Position numbers and translations under genes: made by a program. The notes under the pieces are model-generated. The model saw only the letters and a program-made list of their open reading frames with translations. It was not told the DNA's origin and did not search any database. This document shows, piece after piece, positions 50,997-60,400 of a stretch of DNA of 64,000 nucleotides (positions are counted from its first letter, which is position 1; the number at the start of each line of letters is the position of its first letter). The DNA is from Methanoregula sp. PtaU1.Bin051 (GTDB taxonomy: Archaea; Halobacteriota; Methanomicrobia; Methanomicrobiales; Methanospirillaceae), in assembly GCA_002067895.1 (NCBI GenBank), contig MVRE01000020.1, forward strand, positions 1 through 64,000. Direction: 5' to 3'.

Positions 50997-51701
50997 TCAG
51001 AGCGGCAGGGGGTTCTTCTTCATGTCCGAGACCACGGTGCCCCGGTACTTTCCCTTAAGAATCGCACCGGAGAGGTTCTTCGGCTCCCGCCCGTCAAGGA
51101 CAACAAGCGGGATCCCGCTCCGTTCCACGACACGTGCCGCTACGATATCAAGCACATTGTTCGAACCGGCCCCAAGCGCCGTCTGGCCTACGATCTCCAG
51201 CAGCTCCTTTGGCGCCAGCCTGTCGAACCGGGCCGCATGCGGGTTCTTCTTCGGGTCCTCCGTGTAGATGCCGTCGACCGATGTTACGTTGATGAAAACC
51301 GCGGCCCCGACCCGTTCTGCCAGCACCGCCGCGACCGCGTCTGTGGTCTGGCCGGGCGTAATCCCGCCCATCACTACGATCTTGCCGGACTCGCCGAACT
51401 TTTTCGCCTCCGCATGGCTCTCGGCCACCTTCGGGTAGGCGTCCTCGCCCAGCGCCGCGATCAGCAGGGTCGCGTTCAGCCGGGTGATAAGAATGCCGAT
51501 CTCGTCTGAAGTACCCTCGTCGATACCCAGCTGCCGCGCCAGTTTTATATAGCGCCGGGCCTCGCCCCCGCCGCCGACCACCACGAAGAGCCGGTGCTTC
51601 TTTGCGATCTTTTTCAGCTCTGGGACGTATTCCCGGATCGTGTGGTCACTAAGGGACGGGATCAGGATCGAACCGCCCAGCGAGATGACGATCTTTTTCA
51701 T
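50997..51701 (-). CDS. pyrH: UMP kinase, archaeal type
   Basis: 234 residues of the amino-acid kinase fold. The phosphate loop KKIVISLGGSILIP, FVVVGGGGEARRY, and NVTSVDGIYTEDPKKNP match archaeal PyrH; the UMP-binding region is followed by VLDGREPKNL. It phosphorylates UMP to UDP in pyrimidine synthesis. ATG 51701 starts the kinase fold; the in-frame extension to 51941 overlaps the divergent genes. It is a single gene sharing a 45-nt divergent promoter region with the zinc-ribbon gene. Confidence 0.93.
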   Translation of the reverse strand: MKKIVISLGGSILIPSLSDHTIREYVPELKKIAKKHRLFVVVGGGGEARRYIKLARQLGIDEGTSDEIGILITRLNATLLIAALGEDAYPKVAESHAEAKKFGESGKIVVMGGITPGQTTDAVAAVLAERVGAAVFINVTSVDGIYTEDPKKNPHAARFDRLAPKELLEIVGQTALGAGSNNVLDIVAARVVERSGIPLVVLDGREPKNLSGAILKGKYRGTVVSDMKKNPLPL

Positions 51702-51746
51702 TGCATTATTTTTTTGTACCAGATACTCATATAGAGTTGCACGAGT

Positions 51747-51890
51747 ATGTTCTACTGTCCGGTCTGCAAGAGCCCCGAGATCTACCCGGTCGCCGGGGGA
51801 GTTGTCGGGCAGGTCTTTGTCTGCAAGAAGTGCAGGTACCGCGGCTCCTTCGTACTGGAGACCGATGGGAAGGACGATGAACTGAAATGA
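51747..51890 (+). CDS. 47-residue zinc-ribbon protein upstream of amrS
   Basis: A short ORF with CPVC at residues 4-7 and CKKC at 26-29, making a four-cysteine zinc ribbon (MFYCPVCKSPEIYPV... VFVCKKCRYRGSFVLE). Its stop overlaps the start of the radical SAM gene by 4 nt. The TATA-like ACTCATATAGAG (51726-51737) lies just upstream. Small zinc-ribbon proteins of this kind occur in archaea without known function; here it is likely to act with, or be co-regulated with, the radical SAM enzyme. Confidence 0.72.
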   Translation: MFYCPVCKSPEIYPVAGGVVGQVFVCKKCRYRGSFVLETDGKDDELK

Positions 51891-52930
51891 GACAGGGTGA
51901 TAACCAGGCGATACCGGTATACGAGGCGCTCCAGTATACAAAGACTGAGAATCTCGGCGTTAAGTGTTCTCTCTGCAACCACCGGTGCGCGATTGCGGAG
52001 GGTAAGCACGGGATCTGCGGCGTGCGGCACAATATCGGGGGCACGCTGTACGCAATGACGTACGGAAAGGTAAGTTCCGAGGCCGTAGACCCAATCGAGA
52101 AGAAACCACTCTTCCATTACATGCCTGGCACTCTCTCGTACTCACTGGGTGGGGTTGGCTGCAACTTCCGCTGCGCGCACTGCCAGAACTGGCATATATC
52201 GCAGGCCACCCTTGAAAGCGCCTTCCTCCGCAATCTCTCCCCGGAAGAAGGCGTGAACCGGGCGCTATCCAGCGGCAGCGCGAGCATCTCGTGGACTTAC
52301 AACGAGCCGACCATCTGGCACGAATACGCGCTCGAGATGGGAAACCTTGCCCGGAAGAAAGGGCTCGGCACGGTGTACGTAACAAACGGCTATATCACTG
52401 AAGAGGCCCTGCTGGAGATCTCATCCATGCTCCGCGCGTACCGGGTCGACCTGAAGGCGTATACAGATGATTTTTACAGGAAGACCTGCAAGGCCCGCCT
52501 CCAGCCGGTGCTCGACTCGGCGGTGAAGGCAAAAGAGCTGGGAATGCATATCGAAACCGTAACGCTGGTCATCCCCGGGCTCAACGACAACATCGAAGAG
52601 ATGGAGGGGCTGATCCGCTGGGTGATCGATCACCTTGGGCCGGAAACCCCGATGCACTTCTCCCGGTTCCACCCTGATTACAAGATGACCGACCGCGGGG
52701 CGACACCGGTCGCCACGCTTGAAAAGATCTATAGCAGGGCGAAGGAGCTTGGCCTTAAGTTCCCGTATCTCGGCAACGTGTACAACCACCGGTACGAGAA
52801 CACCTTCTGCCCTTCGTGCGGGACAGTGCTCATCGAGCGGCAGGGATTCTCGAGCAGGATGCGTATGCTGGACGGCAGCCAGTGCAGGCAGTGCGGCGAG
52901 AAGATCGAGCTGGTCACCGATGCCGGTTGA
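51887..52930 (+). CDS. amrS: AmmeMemoRadiSam-type radical SAM enzyme
   Basis: 347 residues. The radical SAM cluster is CNFRCAHC (C92, C96, C99). An N-terminal CSLC...C...C cluster (27-44) and a C-terminal double zinc pair (CPSC, CRQC, about 306-333) add extra metal sites. The start VYEALQYTKTENLGVKCSLC and SYSLGGVGCNFRC fit the AmrS branch of COG1180. In other organisms AmrS is encoded with Memo and AMMECR1 homologues; neither lies in this window. Reaction unknown, though it should generate 5'-deoxyadenosine, which the deaminase at 42061-43371 could remove. Confidence 0.88.
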   Translation: MRQGDNQAIPVYEALQYTKTENLGVKCSLCNHRCAIAEGKHGICGVRHNIGGTLYAMTYGKVSSEAVDPIEKKPLFHYMPGTLSYSLGGVGCNFRCAHCQNWHISQATLESAFLRNLSPEEGVNRALSSGSASISWTYNEPTIWHEYALEMGNLARKKGLGTVYVTNGYITEEALLEISSMLRAYRVDLKAYTDDFYRKTCKARLQPVLDSAVKAKELGMHIETVTLVIPGLNDNIEEMEGLIRWVIDHLGPETPMHFSRFHPDYKMTDRGATPVATLEKIYSRAKELGLKFPYLGNVYNHRYENTFCPSCGTVLIERQGFSSRMRMLDGSQCRQCGEKIELVTDAG

Positions 52931-53435
52931 GACAGATCCAAAACGCCGGTTCCTTACCGACCGTATGCTCGGCACGCTCTGCCGGTACCTCCGCTTCATG
53001 GGCTACGACACGACGAGCGCCAACGGCCTGGCCCCGGGAGACAGCCGCGAGGACACGCATCTTCTGGACATGGCGCGGCGCGAGCACCGGATCCTTCTGA
53101 CACGGGATACGGAACTTGCAGGAAGAGGAGGAGAGCTGGCGGTCCACATGAGGTCTGAAGACGTCATGGACCAGGTGCAGCAGCTGGCAAACCTCGGACT
53201 CATAAAAAAACGGCTGATGATGAGCAGGTGCTCCCTGTGCAACACGGAACTCCGTAATGCAACGGAGGAGGAAATCGCCGGCGCCGACTATGCGCCGGAA
53301 GAGAGGGCTGATTTCTCCTTTTACTGGTGCGGGAGATGCAGGAAGCTGTACTGGAACGGGACGCATGGTAAACATCTCGAAGAGAGAATAAAAGCGCTTG
53401 ACCAGTCCGGTTCAAATCTCGCTGACAATGGCTAA
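52920..53435 (+). CDS. Mut7-C RNase-domain protein with zinc finger
   Basis: 171 residues. The N-terminal part matches Mut7-C (FLTDRMLGTLCRYLRFMGYD, LLTRDTELA), a PIN-fold RNase, followed by a C-terminal zinc-binding segment with CSLC...CGRC. It overlaps the stop of amrS by 11 nt, so it is co-transcribed and the reading frame is 52920-53435. The archaeal family is thought to act on RNA; no substrate is known. Confidence 0.88.
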   Translation: MPVETDPKRRFLTDRMLGTLCRYLRFMGYDTTSANGLAPGDSREDTHLLDMARREHRILLTRDTELAGRGGELAVHMRSEDVMDQVQQLANLGLIKKRLMMSRCSLCNTELRNATEEEIAGADYAPEERADFSFYWCGRCRKLYWNGTHGKHLEERIKALDQSGSNLADNG

Positions 53436-53474
53436 GTAGAATGCATCGGCTGCATTCCGCTCGACCCATGGGCG

Positions 53475-53720
53475 GTGCCCACATATTCGCAGGAGGATGA
53501 ACCGGAAGTCCGGAAGCACCACTGCAGCGGGTACTGCTTCACAGGTCGCATCCGGGCAGCTGTGGATAACGGCAACAGAGCAGGGCACGGTCCAGCATTT
53601 GGGTACGGACACAATTGCAAAAAGTTAATTGATCGTTTCACACAAGTCAGCTTTACGGCTCAGGCTTTGCTGTCAGGGCAGCATACGAGACGAGATAAGG
53701 ATGTGGTAACTCATGATTGA
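53475..53720 (+). CDS. Doubtful small Cys-rich frame after Mut7-C
   Basis: The Mut7-C frame continues open after its TAA for 94 codons (53436-53717, TGA at 53718-53720). The section just after the stop reads VECIGCIPLDPWAVPTYSQ and later HHCSGYCFTGRI, with GC-rich third positions like coding DNA. The only clear start is GTG at 53475, and the 3' end overlaps the carbonic anhydrase start by 8 nt. It could be a real small gene, a remnant C-terminal extension of Mut7-C, or chance. It carries a CGGAAGTCCGG hairpin, so a structured RNA is another option. Confidence 0.22.
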   Translation: MPTYSQEDEPEVRKHHCSGYCFTGRIRAAVDNGNRAGHGPAFGYGHNCKKLIDRFTQVSFTAQALLSGQHTRRDKDVVTHD

Positions 53721-54297
53721 CACACTGCTTAAAGGAAACGAGGCGTTTCGTAACACGACGTTTAAGGAGAAACAGAAAGAGTACCTTGAACTTGCAAAGG
53801 GGCAGAAGCCCCCCGTCCTCTGGATCGGGTGCTCCGATTCCCGCCTCCAGACTGGCCACATAACCGGGACGATGGCCGGTACACTTTTTATGCACCGGAA
53901 CATCGGGAATATGGCACCGGCAAACGACTGGAGCCTTGCTACCGTGCTTGAGTACGGGATTAAGCACTTGAAAGTCCAGCACATCGTCATCTGCGGCCAT
54001 TCGGACTGCGGTGCGATCAAGGCACTGGACAAGGATCTTCCCGACGATGCATACATCCCGAACTGGCTGAACAACGCAATCGAGGCAAAGAAGCGTGTCG
54101 ATGCGAAAATCAAAAAGCCGGCAACACCGGAAGAGACTGCTGCCCGTTCCCGCATGATCGAGCAGGAGAATGTCAGGCTGCAGATCGAGCACTTAAAAAC
54201 GTATCCGGTCGTAAAAGAAGCGATCGCAAAGAAGCAGATCCAGGTGCACGGCCTGTACTATGACCTCGGCACCGGTGCTCTGACAAAAATCGAATAG
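53713..54297 (+). CDS. Beta-class carbonic anhydrase
   Basis: 194 residues. Zinc ligands and active residues are C40, D42 and R44 (IGCSDSR), H96 and C99 (CGHSDCG), with LQTGHITGTMAGTLFMHRNIGN between, the beta-class pattern. It interconverts CO2 and bicarbonate, relevant in a CO2-reducing methanogen for CO2 supply or bicarbonate for carbamoyl phosphate (carAB lies 2.5 kb away). It begins 8 nt before the end of the doubtful frame. It is a single gene. Confidence 0.94.
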   Translation: MIDTLLKGNEAFRNTTFKEKQKEYLELAKGQKPPVLWIGCSDSRLQTGHITGTMAGTLFMHRNIGNMAPANDWSLATVLEYGIKHLKVQHIVICGHSDCGAIKALDKDLPDDAYIPNWLNNAIEAKKRVDAKIKKPATPEETAARSRMIEQENVRLQIEHLKTYPVVKEAIAKKQIQVHGLYYDLGTGALTKIE

Positions 54298-54298
54298 G

Positions 54299-54637
54299 TC
54301 AGAGTACCTTTTCAATCTCTTTTGCGATCCGTTCCAGCGCAATCCTGCCGACCGGCGTCACGTTGCCGTTCACGAGCACGGCAGGAAGGGCAGGATGGTG
54401 CTTCGCGATGATATCCTTGATCCTGTCGGGGACTCCCCGGTCGAGGAGCGTGAGGCTTAAGGCGACCCTGTTGCCGTACCGGGCCTTCAGTGCGGTTTCC
54501 AGTGCCCCGAACGCGGTGGTCAGTTTATTGGTCGGGTAGCACTCCGAGAGACCGCACGTGCGTTCCTCGTTGCAGGGAAAAGGCGAGCATTCGGATTTTT
54601 CAAAACCGATTATTTCAATAGTGACCGGACCTGCCAT
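54299..54637 (-). CDS. Four-cysteine thioredoxin-like protein
   Basis: 112 residues of a thioredoxin-fold type: a beta-strand start (TIEIIGFEK), four cysteines in the first third (C17, C22, C28, C33), and a cis-proline segment ALPAVLVNGNVTPVGRI. The cysteines are arranged C-x4-C-x5-C-x4-C rather than CXXC, so they could bind a metal or Fe-S cluster as well as form a disulfide. It lies next to the FTR-rubredoxin and glutaredoxin genes, suggesting a redox partner. Confidence 0.75.
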   Translation of the reverse strand: MAGPVTIEIIGFEKSECSPFPCNEERTCGLSECYPTNKLTTAFGALETALKARYGNRVALSLTLLDRGVPDRIKDIIAKHHPALPAVLVNGNVTPVGRIALERIAKEIEKVL

Positions 54638-54706
54638 GCCTGTACGGTTGGCGGGAACGGTATTTGAGGCTTGGCAAGACTGCAGAAAAACGGATGAGGA
54701 TTGACG

Positions 54707-55222
54707 TCAGGCGAACCGCTCGAACCGGTCCTTCGTAGCCTTGCAGATCGGACAGATTCCCGGTGGCTGGTCGCGGGCGCAGAGATAGCCGCAGACCCTG
54801 CACCGCCAGATTGGGAGGGGGAATACCCCGGCTGCGGGTGCTGCGGCAGACCGGGACGCCCCTTTCACACCGCGAAGGGATCGCGCCGGCCGCCGCTCTG
54901 GCACCGGCGCGACCTTCCCTTTGCCGGCTGCAATCGCGGGACTGACATACAACGCACAGTAACAGGCGCCAAACTCCTCGATATCCGAGTCCCGGTAGTC
55001 GCAGGGGCAGATGATGTCCAGATCGTCTTCACGCGTCCCGCTTGCAAGCCGGCAGGGGCAGGCACGGTAGCCGTACCGTTTCTCGTTCTTTAGCAGACCT
55101 GCAACAAGGTTTTTTACAAATACACTGTCAGGATTGAGGAAATAACCGCCTGCTTTCGTTTCCCGCTCAAGTAACAGAAAAACCTTCTCGATCTGTTCCG
55201 GGCTGACATCGTCTCCCGCCAT
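54707..55222 (-). CDS. Ferredoxin:thioredoxin reductase catalytic subunit fused to rubredoxin
   Basis: 171 residues. An FTR-beta-like domain (about 1-110) holds the cysteine pattern CPC (55,57), CPC (72,74), CYC (87,89), ligating a [4Fe-4S] cluster next to a redox-active disulfide. A linker rich in Ala, Arg and Pro leads to a C-terminal rubredoxin-like domain (WRCRVCGYLC, CPICKATKDRFERF). Methanosarcina has related fused disulfide reductases that take electrons via rubredoxin. The ATG follows the glutaredoxin stop by 1 nt, so the pair is coupled, implying the glutaredoxin is the substrate. Confidence 0.9.
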   Translation of the reverse strand: MAGDDVSPEQIEKVFLLLERETKAGGYFLNPDSVFVKNLVAGLLKNEKRYGYRACPCRLASGTREDDLDIICPCDYRDSDIEEFGACYCALYVSPAIAAGKGKVAPVPERRPARSLRGVKGASRSAAAPAAGVFPLPIWRCRVCGYLCARDQPPGICPICKATKDRFERFA

Positions 55223-55223
55223 A

Positions 55224-55502
55224 TCAGGACAACGCCTCCCGGATCTCGTCCTCGCGGAAACCGATAATACAGCGTTTGCCGTCGATAACAAGCGTCGGGA
55301 ACGACCCTTTCGGGTTGTACTTTTCCATCGCGTCCATTGCATCATCCTGCTCCTTTCCTTCGAGGAGATCGACATACTGGTAATCGAATTCCACGCCAAG
55401 CTCTTCTAACAGTTCCTTGGTCTTTGCGCACCACCCGCAGGTGGAGAGGGCATAAAGCATCACTCTGCCCTTTTTTCTACCGGCCACATGTTCAATGACC
55501 AC
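55224..55502 (-). CDS. Glutaredoxin-like protein
   Basis: 92 residues. The redox motif CGWC (22-25) follows MLYALST, and the cis-proline segment SFPTLVIDG and IIGF complete the thioredoxin fold. It starts at GTG 55502; an ATG at 55460 is an alternative start. It is translationally coupled to the FTR-rubredoxin gene, so electrons likely pass ferredoxin or rubredoxin to FTR to this protein. Its downstream target is unknown. Confidence 0.9.
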   Translation of the reverse strand: MVIEHVAGRKKGRVMLYALSTCGWCAKTKELLEELGVEFDYQYVDLLEGKEQDDAMDAMEKYNPKGSFPTLVIDGKRCIIGFREDEIREALS

Positions 55503-55628
55503 GATCTTCGCGCCCCTTGCCCAGGGGACGGGATACCGTTATACAGTTTCCAGTTTTTTCTGCGATCACTGCAGGAGCGGACCGCCGGCATGAATGTGTC
55601 CGTAAAACGGCATTCCCCTGCCCCGGCC

Positions 55629-56126
55629 CTATTTCTTCTTCATGATAATGTTTACATCCTCGAGCAGCGCCTGGAGGTCTTCCTCGTGCTCGACCTCCTG
55701 GGCAATGATGGTAAGCAGGATGTTGTAGGTGACCGGGTCCTTGTCCTTGGTCTTCTTCATCAAGGCATTGTAGGTCTTGATCGCGCACTGCTCGCCCTTG
55801 ATGTTCTGCTCTAGCACCTTGACAACGAACGGGTCGTCAGGAGCGTCATACCCACAGTTGGTCAGCTTATACCAGTCCTGCGGTTTCGTGACCGGTGTGC
55901 CGCCAAGCTGGATGATCCTCGTTGTAAGGAGCGTCGCATGATTCAGCTCCTCGGTCGCATGGAGCGTGAGTTCGGCAATCACTGCCTCCTTGTTGGGGCC
56001 TTTTACGATCTTGGAACCGATCCAGTACTGGTAATACGCGAGCCATTCGTCGCTGTATGCCTTGTTCAGCAGTTTTATCAGTTCGTTGACATCGGTTCCG
56101 ACAATCTTTCTTCCCAGCGTTCCCAT
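55629..56126 (-). CDS. Ferritin-like/bacterioferritin-type di-iron protein
   Basis: 166 residues, a four-helix bundle with di-iron ligands: SDEWLAYYQYW, LHATEELNHATLL, KGEQCAIKTYN and AQEVEHEEDLQAL, giving the E, ExxH, E, ExxH pattern. Proteins of this kind detoxify peroxide and store iron. M56126 has GAGG upstream; 20 further upstream residues are unlikely. Located beside thiol-redox genes, it supports an oxidative-stress role for the region. Confidence 0.9.
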   Translation of the reverse strand: MGTLGRKIVGTDVNELIKLLNKAYSDEWLAYYQYWIGSKIVKGPNKEAVIAELTLHATEELNHATLLTTRIIQLGGTPVTKPQDWYKLTNCGYDAPDDPFVVKVLEQNIKGEQCAIKTYNALMKKTKDKDPVTYNILLTIIAQEVEHEEDLQALLEDVNIIMKKK

Positions 56127-56350
56127 GTATGTAACCTCACAGTCTGATTCTGGTATGTCAGTATCACCCTTTCTCTTTTTATGCATATGCCTGCCGGCAT
56201 ACGTCCGGCGCAGCGATGGCCCCGATCTGTACCGGAAAGGGAGACTTATTGCATGAACAGGCCGGTCCAGAATCCGGAAGAAATTCAGCAGACGACAGTC
56301 GAGGAGAAAATCTCCCCACTACCGTTAATAACCCTCCCTGCAAATCTATT

Positions 56351-57415
56351 ATGGAAATCATGAAGGCGGTTCTGGGTCTTGAAGACGGGCAGGTTATCTG
56401 CGGGGAAGGGTTCGGTGTTGAAGGTGAATGTTCCGGTGAACTGGTGTTCAACACACTGATGACGGGTTACATGGAAGCCTTAAGTGATCCCAGCTATTTC
56501 GGGCAGATCCTCATGTTCACCTTCCCGATGATAGGTAATTACGGGGTCGATGCTCAGAATATGCAGAGCCAGCAGGTCAAGGCTCTTGGTGCGGTCTGCC
56601 GCGAGATCTGCGACCAGCCCGATGTAAAACCAACAGTCCGGGAATATTTCGAACAGAAAAAACTGCTCGGCATGTGCGGTGTCGACACCCGCAGCCTGAC
56701 CATCAAGACCCGCGTTACCGGCACTCTGAGGGCCGCCCTTGTCGTCGGAAGCGATGACGGGGACTATGCTGTCAGCCTCGCAAAAAAAACTCCTTCGATC
56801 TCCGACTGTGACCTGATTCCGGCGGTATCCTGCAAGGCCCCGTACCGGATCCCCGGCAAGGGAAAGAAAGTCGCCATTATCGACATGGGGCTCAAGACCA
56901 ACATGTTGACAAGTCTCTCCCGGAGACGGGGTGACCTGTACGTGTTCCCTTACAACACGCCTCCAGGGGATATTTTCGATGTGGAACCCGACTGCCTCTT
57001 CATCACGAACGGCCCCGGTGATCCAAAGTCAGCCGTATCCACGATTTCTACCGTGAAAAAATGCATCGGGGAACTCCCCATCTTCGGCATCTGCATGGGC
57101 AACCAGATCACCGCCCTCGCCCTTGGCGGTGATACCTATAAACTGAAGTTCGGGCACCGCGGGGCAAACCAGCCGGTCAAATATATTGACGGCAGGATCT
57201 TCATCACGACCCAGAACCACGGCTTTGCGGTCGATGGCGATTCGCTTCCGGAAGGCTGCGACGTGACTTTTGTCAACGCGAATGACAAAACCGTCGAAGG
57301 GTTCGAGGACGAACACCTGCGGATCAACTGCGTCCAGTTCCACCCGGAGGCCCACGCAGGCCCGCAGGACACGGAATGCCATTACTTTGACGGCTTGTTC
57401 CGGAGGATTGCATAA
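56351..57415 (+). CDS. carA: Carbamoyl phosphate synthase small (glutaminase) subunit
   Basis: 354 residues. The N-terminal CarA domain (KAVLGLEDGQVICGEGFG, GMCGVDTRSLT) precedes a class I amidotransferase with nucleophile in IFGICMGNQ and the CVQFHPEAHAGP triad segment. It supplies ammonia from glutamine to CarB for arginine and pyrimidine synthesis. The A of its TAA stop is the first base of the carB ATG, so they are coupled. M56351 or M56360 starts the conserved region; the open frame extends to 56216. Confidence 0.97.
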   Translation: MEIMKAVLGLEDGQVICGEGFGVEGECSGELVFNTLMTGYMEALSDPSYFGQILMFTFPMIGNYGVDAQNMQSQQVKALGAVCREICDQPDVKPTVREYFEQKKLLGMCGVDTRSLTIKTRVTGTLRAALVVGSDDGDYAVSLAKKTPSISDCDLIPAVSCKAPYRIPGKGKKVAIIDMGLKTNMLTSLSRRRGDLYVFPYNTPPGDIFDVEPDCLFITNGPGDPKSAVSTISTVKKCIGELPIFGICMGNQITALALGGDTYKLKFGHRGANQPVKYIDGRIFITTQNHGFAVDGDSLPEGCDVTFVNANDKTVEGFEDEHLRINCVQFHPEAHAGPQDTECHYFDGLFRRIA

Positions 57416-60400
57416 TGCCGAAAAAGGATCAGATCAAAAAAGTCCTGATCATCGGCTCGGGACCGATCCAGATCGGGCAGGCGGCCGAGTTCGATTTCTC
57501 GGGCTCCCAGGCCTGCCGCGCCATGCGGGAAGAGGGGGTCAAAGTCGTGCTCGTCAACTCGAACCCTGCGACAATACAGACCGATCCGGAAATGGCGGAT
57601 ACCATCTATGTCGAACCGATCAAAGCTGACATAATCGCAAAGATCATCGAAAGGGAGAAACCCGACGGGATTCTTTCCGGCATGGGCGGCCAGACCGGCC
57701 TTAACATGACCGCTGAGCTTGCCGAAATGGGAGCTCTTTCTGGCGTCGAGATTCTCGGGACGCCGCTCGAAGCGATTTACCGTGGAGAGGACCGGGAGAA
57801 ATTCCGGGACTTAATGGTCGGTATCGGCGAGCCGATCCCGAAGAGCACGATCCTGACCAGCATGAGCCAGATCGACGATGCAATTGCGACCGTCGGTCTT
57901 CCGGCGGTCGTGCGTCCCGCATATACGCTCGGGGGCGCCGGCGGCGGCATCGGACGGACACGCGAGGAACTCCTAAGGATCGTGGAGCTCGGGCTCTCCC
58001 GCTCCCGCATCCACCAGGTTCTCATTGAGGAGAGCGTGATGGGGTGGAAGGAGATCGAGTTCGAGGTGATGCGCGATTCTGCCGATACATGCATCATCAT
58101 CTGCGGGATGGAGAACGTGGACGCGATGGGCATCCATACCGGCGAGAGCGTCGTTGTCGCCCCCATCCTGACCCTGCGTGACGACGAGTTCCAGACGCTG
58201 CGCAGCGCTGCCATCAAGATCATCCGCGCGCTCGACGTCCAAGGCGGCTGCAATATCCAGTTCGCGTACCGTGAGGGGGAGTACCGCGTCATTGAGGTAA
58301 ACCCGCGGGTCTCGCGGTCATCCGCGCTCGCGTCCAAGGCAACCGGCTACCCGATCGCCCGGGTGGCTGCAAAGATTGCAATCGGCCTGCGGTTGGACGA
58401 GATCACCAACACGGTGACAGGGTGTACGCCTGCGTCGTTCGAACCTACCATCGATTACGTCGTCGTCAAGGTCCCCCGCTGGCCGTTCGACAAGTTCAAG
58501 GGTGCAGACCGCACCCTCTCCACGGCTATGAAAAGCACGGGGGAGGTCATGGCGATTGGCAGGACGCTTGAGGAGGCCCTCATGAAGGCAAAGCGGTCGA
58601 TCGACACCGATGTCGGCACCCATACGAACCCGTCCGAGATCCGCATGATCCTCTCCCGCCCGACTGACGAACGGTTCCACTGCCTCTTCGACGCATTCCG
58701 GCAGGGCTTTTCCGTCAATGAAGTGGCAAAACTTACGTCGATAACCCCGTTCTTTCTGGAAAAGTTCAGAAATATCGTTATGATGGAACAGCATATCGCC
58801 CTGCACCACGGGAAAGAGGACATTCTTTCAGCAAAACGATATGGGTTCACCGATGCCGAGATCGCACAGTTGAGCGGTCTTGCGCAGGAAACTGTCGGAC
58901 AGATCAGCGGTCCTCCGGCCTACAAGATGGTCGACACCTGTGCAGCAGAGTTCCCTGCAAAGACACCCTACTTCTACTCAACCCGTGAGGACGTATCCGA
59001 GATTATACCGGAGAAGAAACAGAAAATCCTGATCCTCGGGTCGGGGCCGATCCGGATCGGCCAGGGCATCGAGTTCGATTACTGCACGGTCCATGCTGTC
59101 AAAGCCCTCCGGGAGGAGGGCGTCGAGGTCCACATCGTCAACAACAACCCAGAGACAGTGTCAACGGACTTCGACACTTCGGACCGGCTCTTCTTCGAAC
59201 CCATGCAGCTCGAGGACGTCATCAACATCTTAAGAACAGACACGTATTACGGCGTTATGGTACAGTTCGGCGGCCAGAACGCTGTGAACCTCGCCGTCCC
59301 CATCGAACAGGAAATTAAAAGGCTGGGGCTCACGACACGGGTGCTCGGGACCAGTCCCGACGCGATGGATGTTGCAGAGGACCGTGACCGGTTCAGCGTG
59401 CTGCTGAGCCGGCTTGGTCTTACAAGCCCTGCAAACGCTTCCGCGTACTCGGAATCCGAAGCACGGGAGAAGGCGGAGCGGATCGGGTACCCGGTTCTCG
59501 TGCGCCCTTCGTATGTCCTTGGCGGCCGGGCCATGGAGATCGTACACGACTCGACCGAACTTGAACAGTACATGAAGGAGGCAGTGCGGGTGAGCAGGAA
59601 CCACCCGGTTCTGATCGACTCGTATCTCCAGAATGCTGTCGAACTCGACGTGGATGCGGTCTGCGATGGTAAAGAGGTCTTAATCGGGGGGATCATGGAG
59701 CATATCGAGGAAGCAGGGATCCATTCCGGGGACTCCGCATGCGTGATCCCCACGCAATCCCTCTCACCGGCAGTCATCCGCAAGGTGCAGGAGATCACCC
59801 GGAAGATAGCGCTGGGCCTCGGTGTTGTGGGGCTCGTTAACATCCAGCTCGCGGTCAAGGACGAAATCGTCTATGTCCTTGAGGCAAACCCGCGGGCGAG
59901 CCGGACCGTGCCGTTCGTCTCCAAGGCAACCGGCATCCCGATCGCAAAGATTGCAGCGAAGGTCATGATCGGGCGGAGACTTGCTGACCTTGGCTATAAA
60001 GAGCGCGAGATCCGGCATGTAGCAGTCAAGGAAGTACTTCTCCCCTTCAACAAGCTAGCCGGCGTGGACACGATGCTCGGTCCCGAGATGAAAAGCACCG
60101 GAGAGGTCATGGGGATCGATTATGACTTCGGGCTCGCCTATTACAAGGCCTGCATCTCCGCAGACAACGAGCTGCCACAGAAAGGCAATATCTTTATCTC
60201 GGTCAACATGGAGCAGAAGGAGGATGTCATCCCGATTGCACGTAAACTGCGCGATCTTGGGCTAACCCTGTATGGCACAGAGGGTACCGTCGAGTACCTG
60301 AACGATGCGGGCATCGAGGCATCTCTCGTGCGCAAGGTGCAGGAAGGTTCACCCAACGTAATTGACATGATGCGGCACGGTGAGATCCGGCTCATCATCA

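Noticed and set aside
53440-53640. SRP or RNase P RNA
   Set aside because: A segment resembles the GGAAGTCCGG motif, but the conserved core elements of either RNA are absent.
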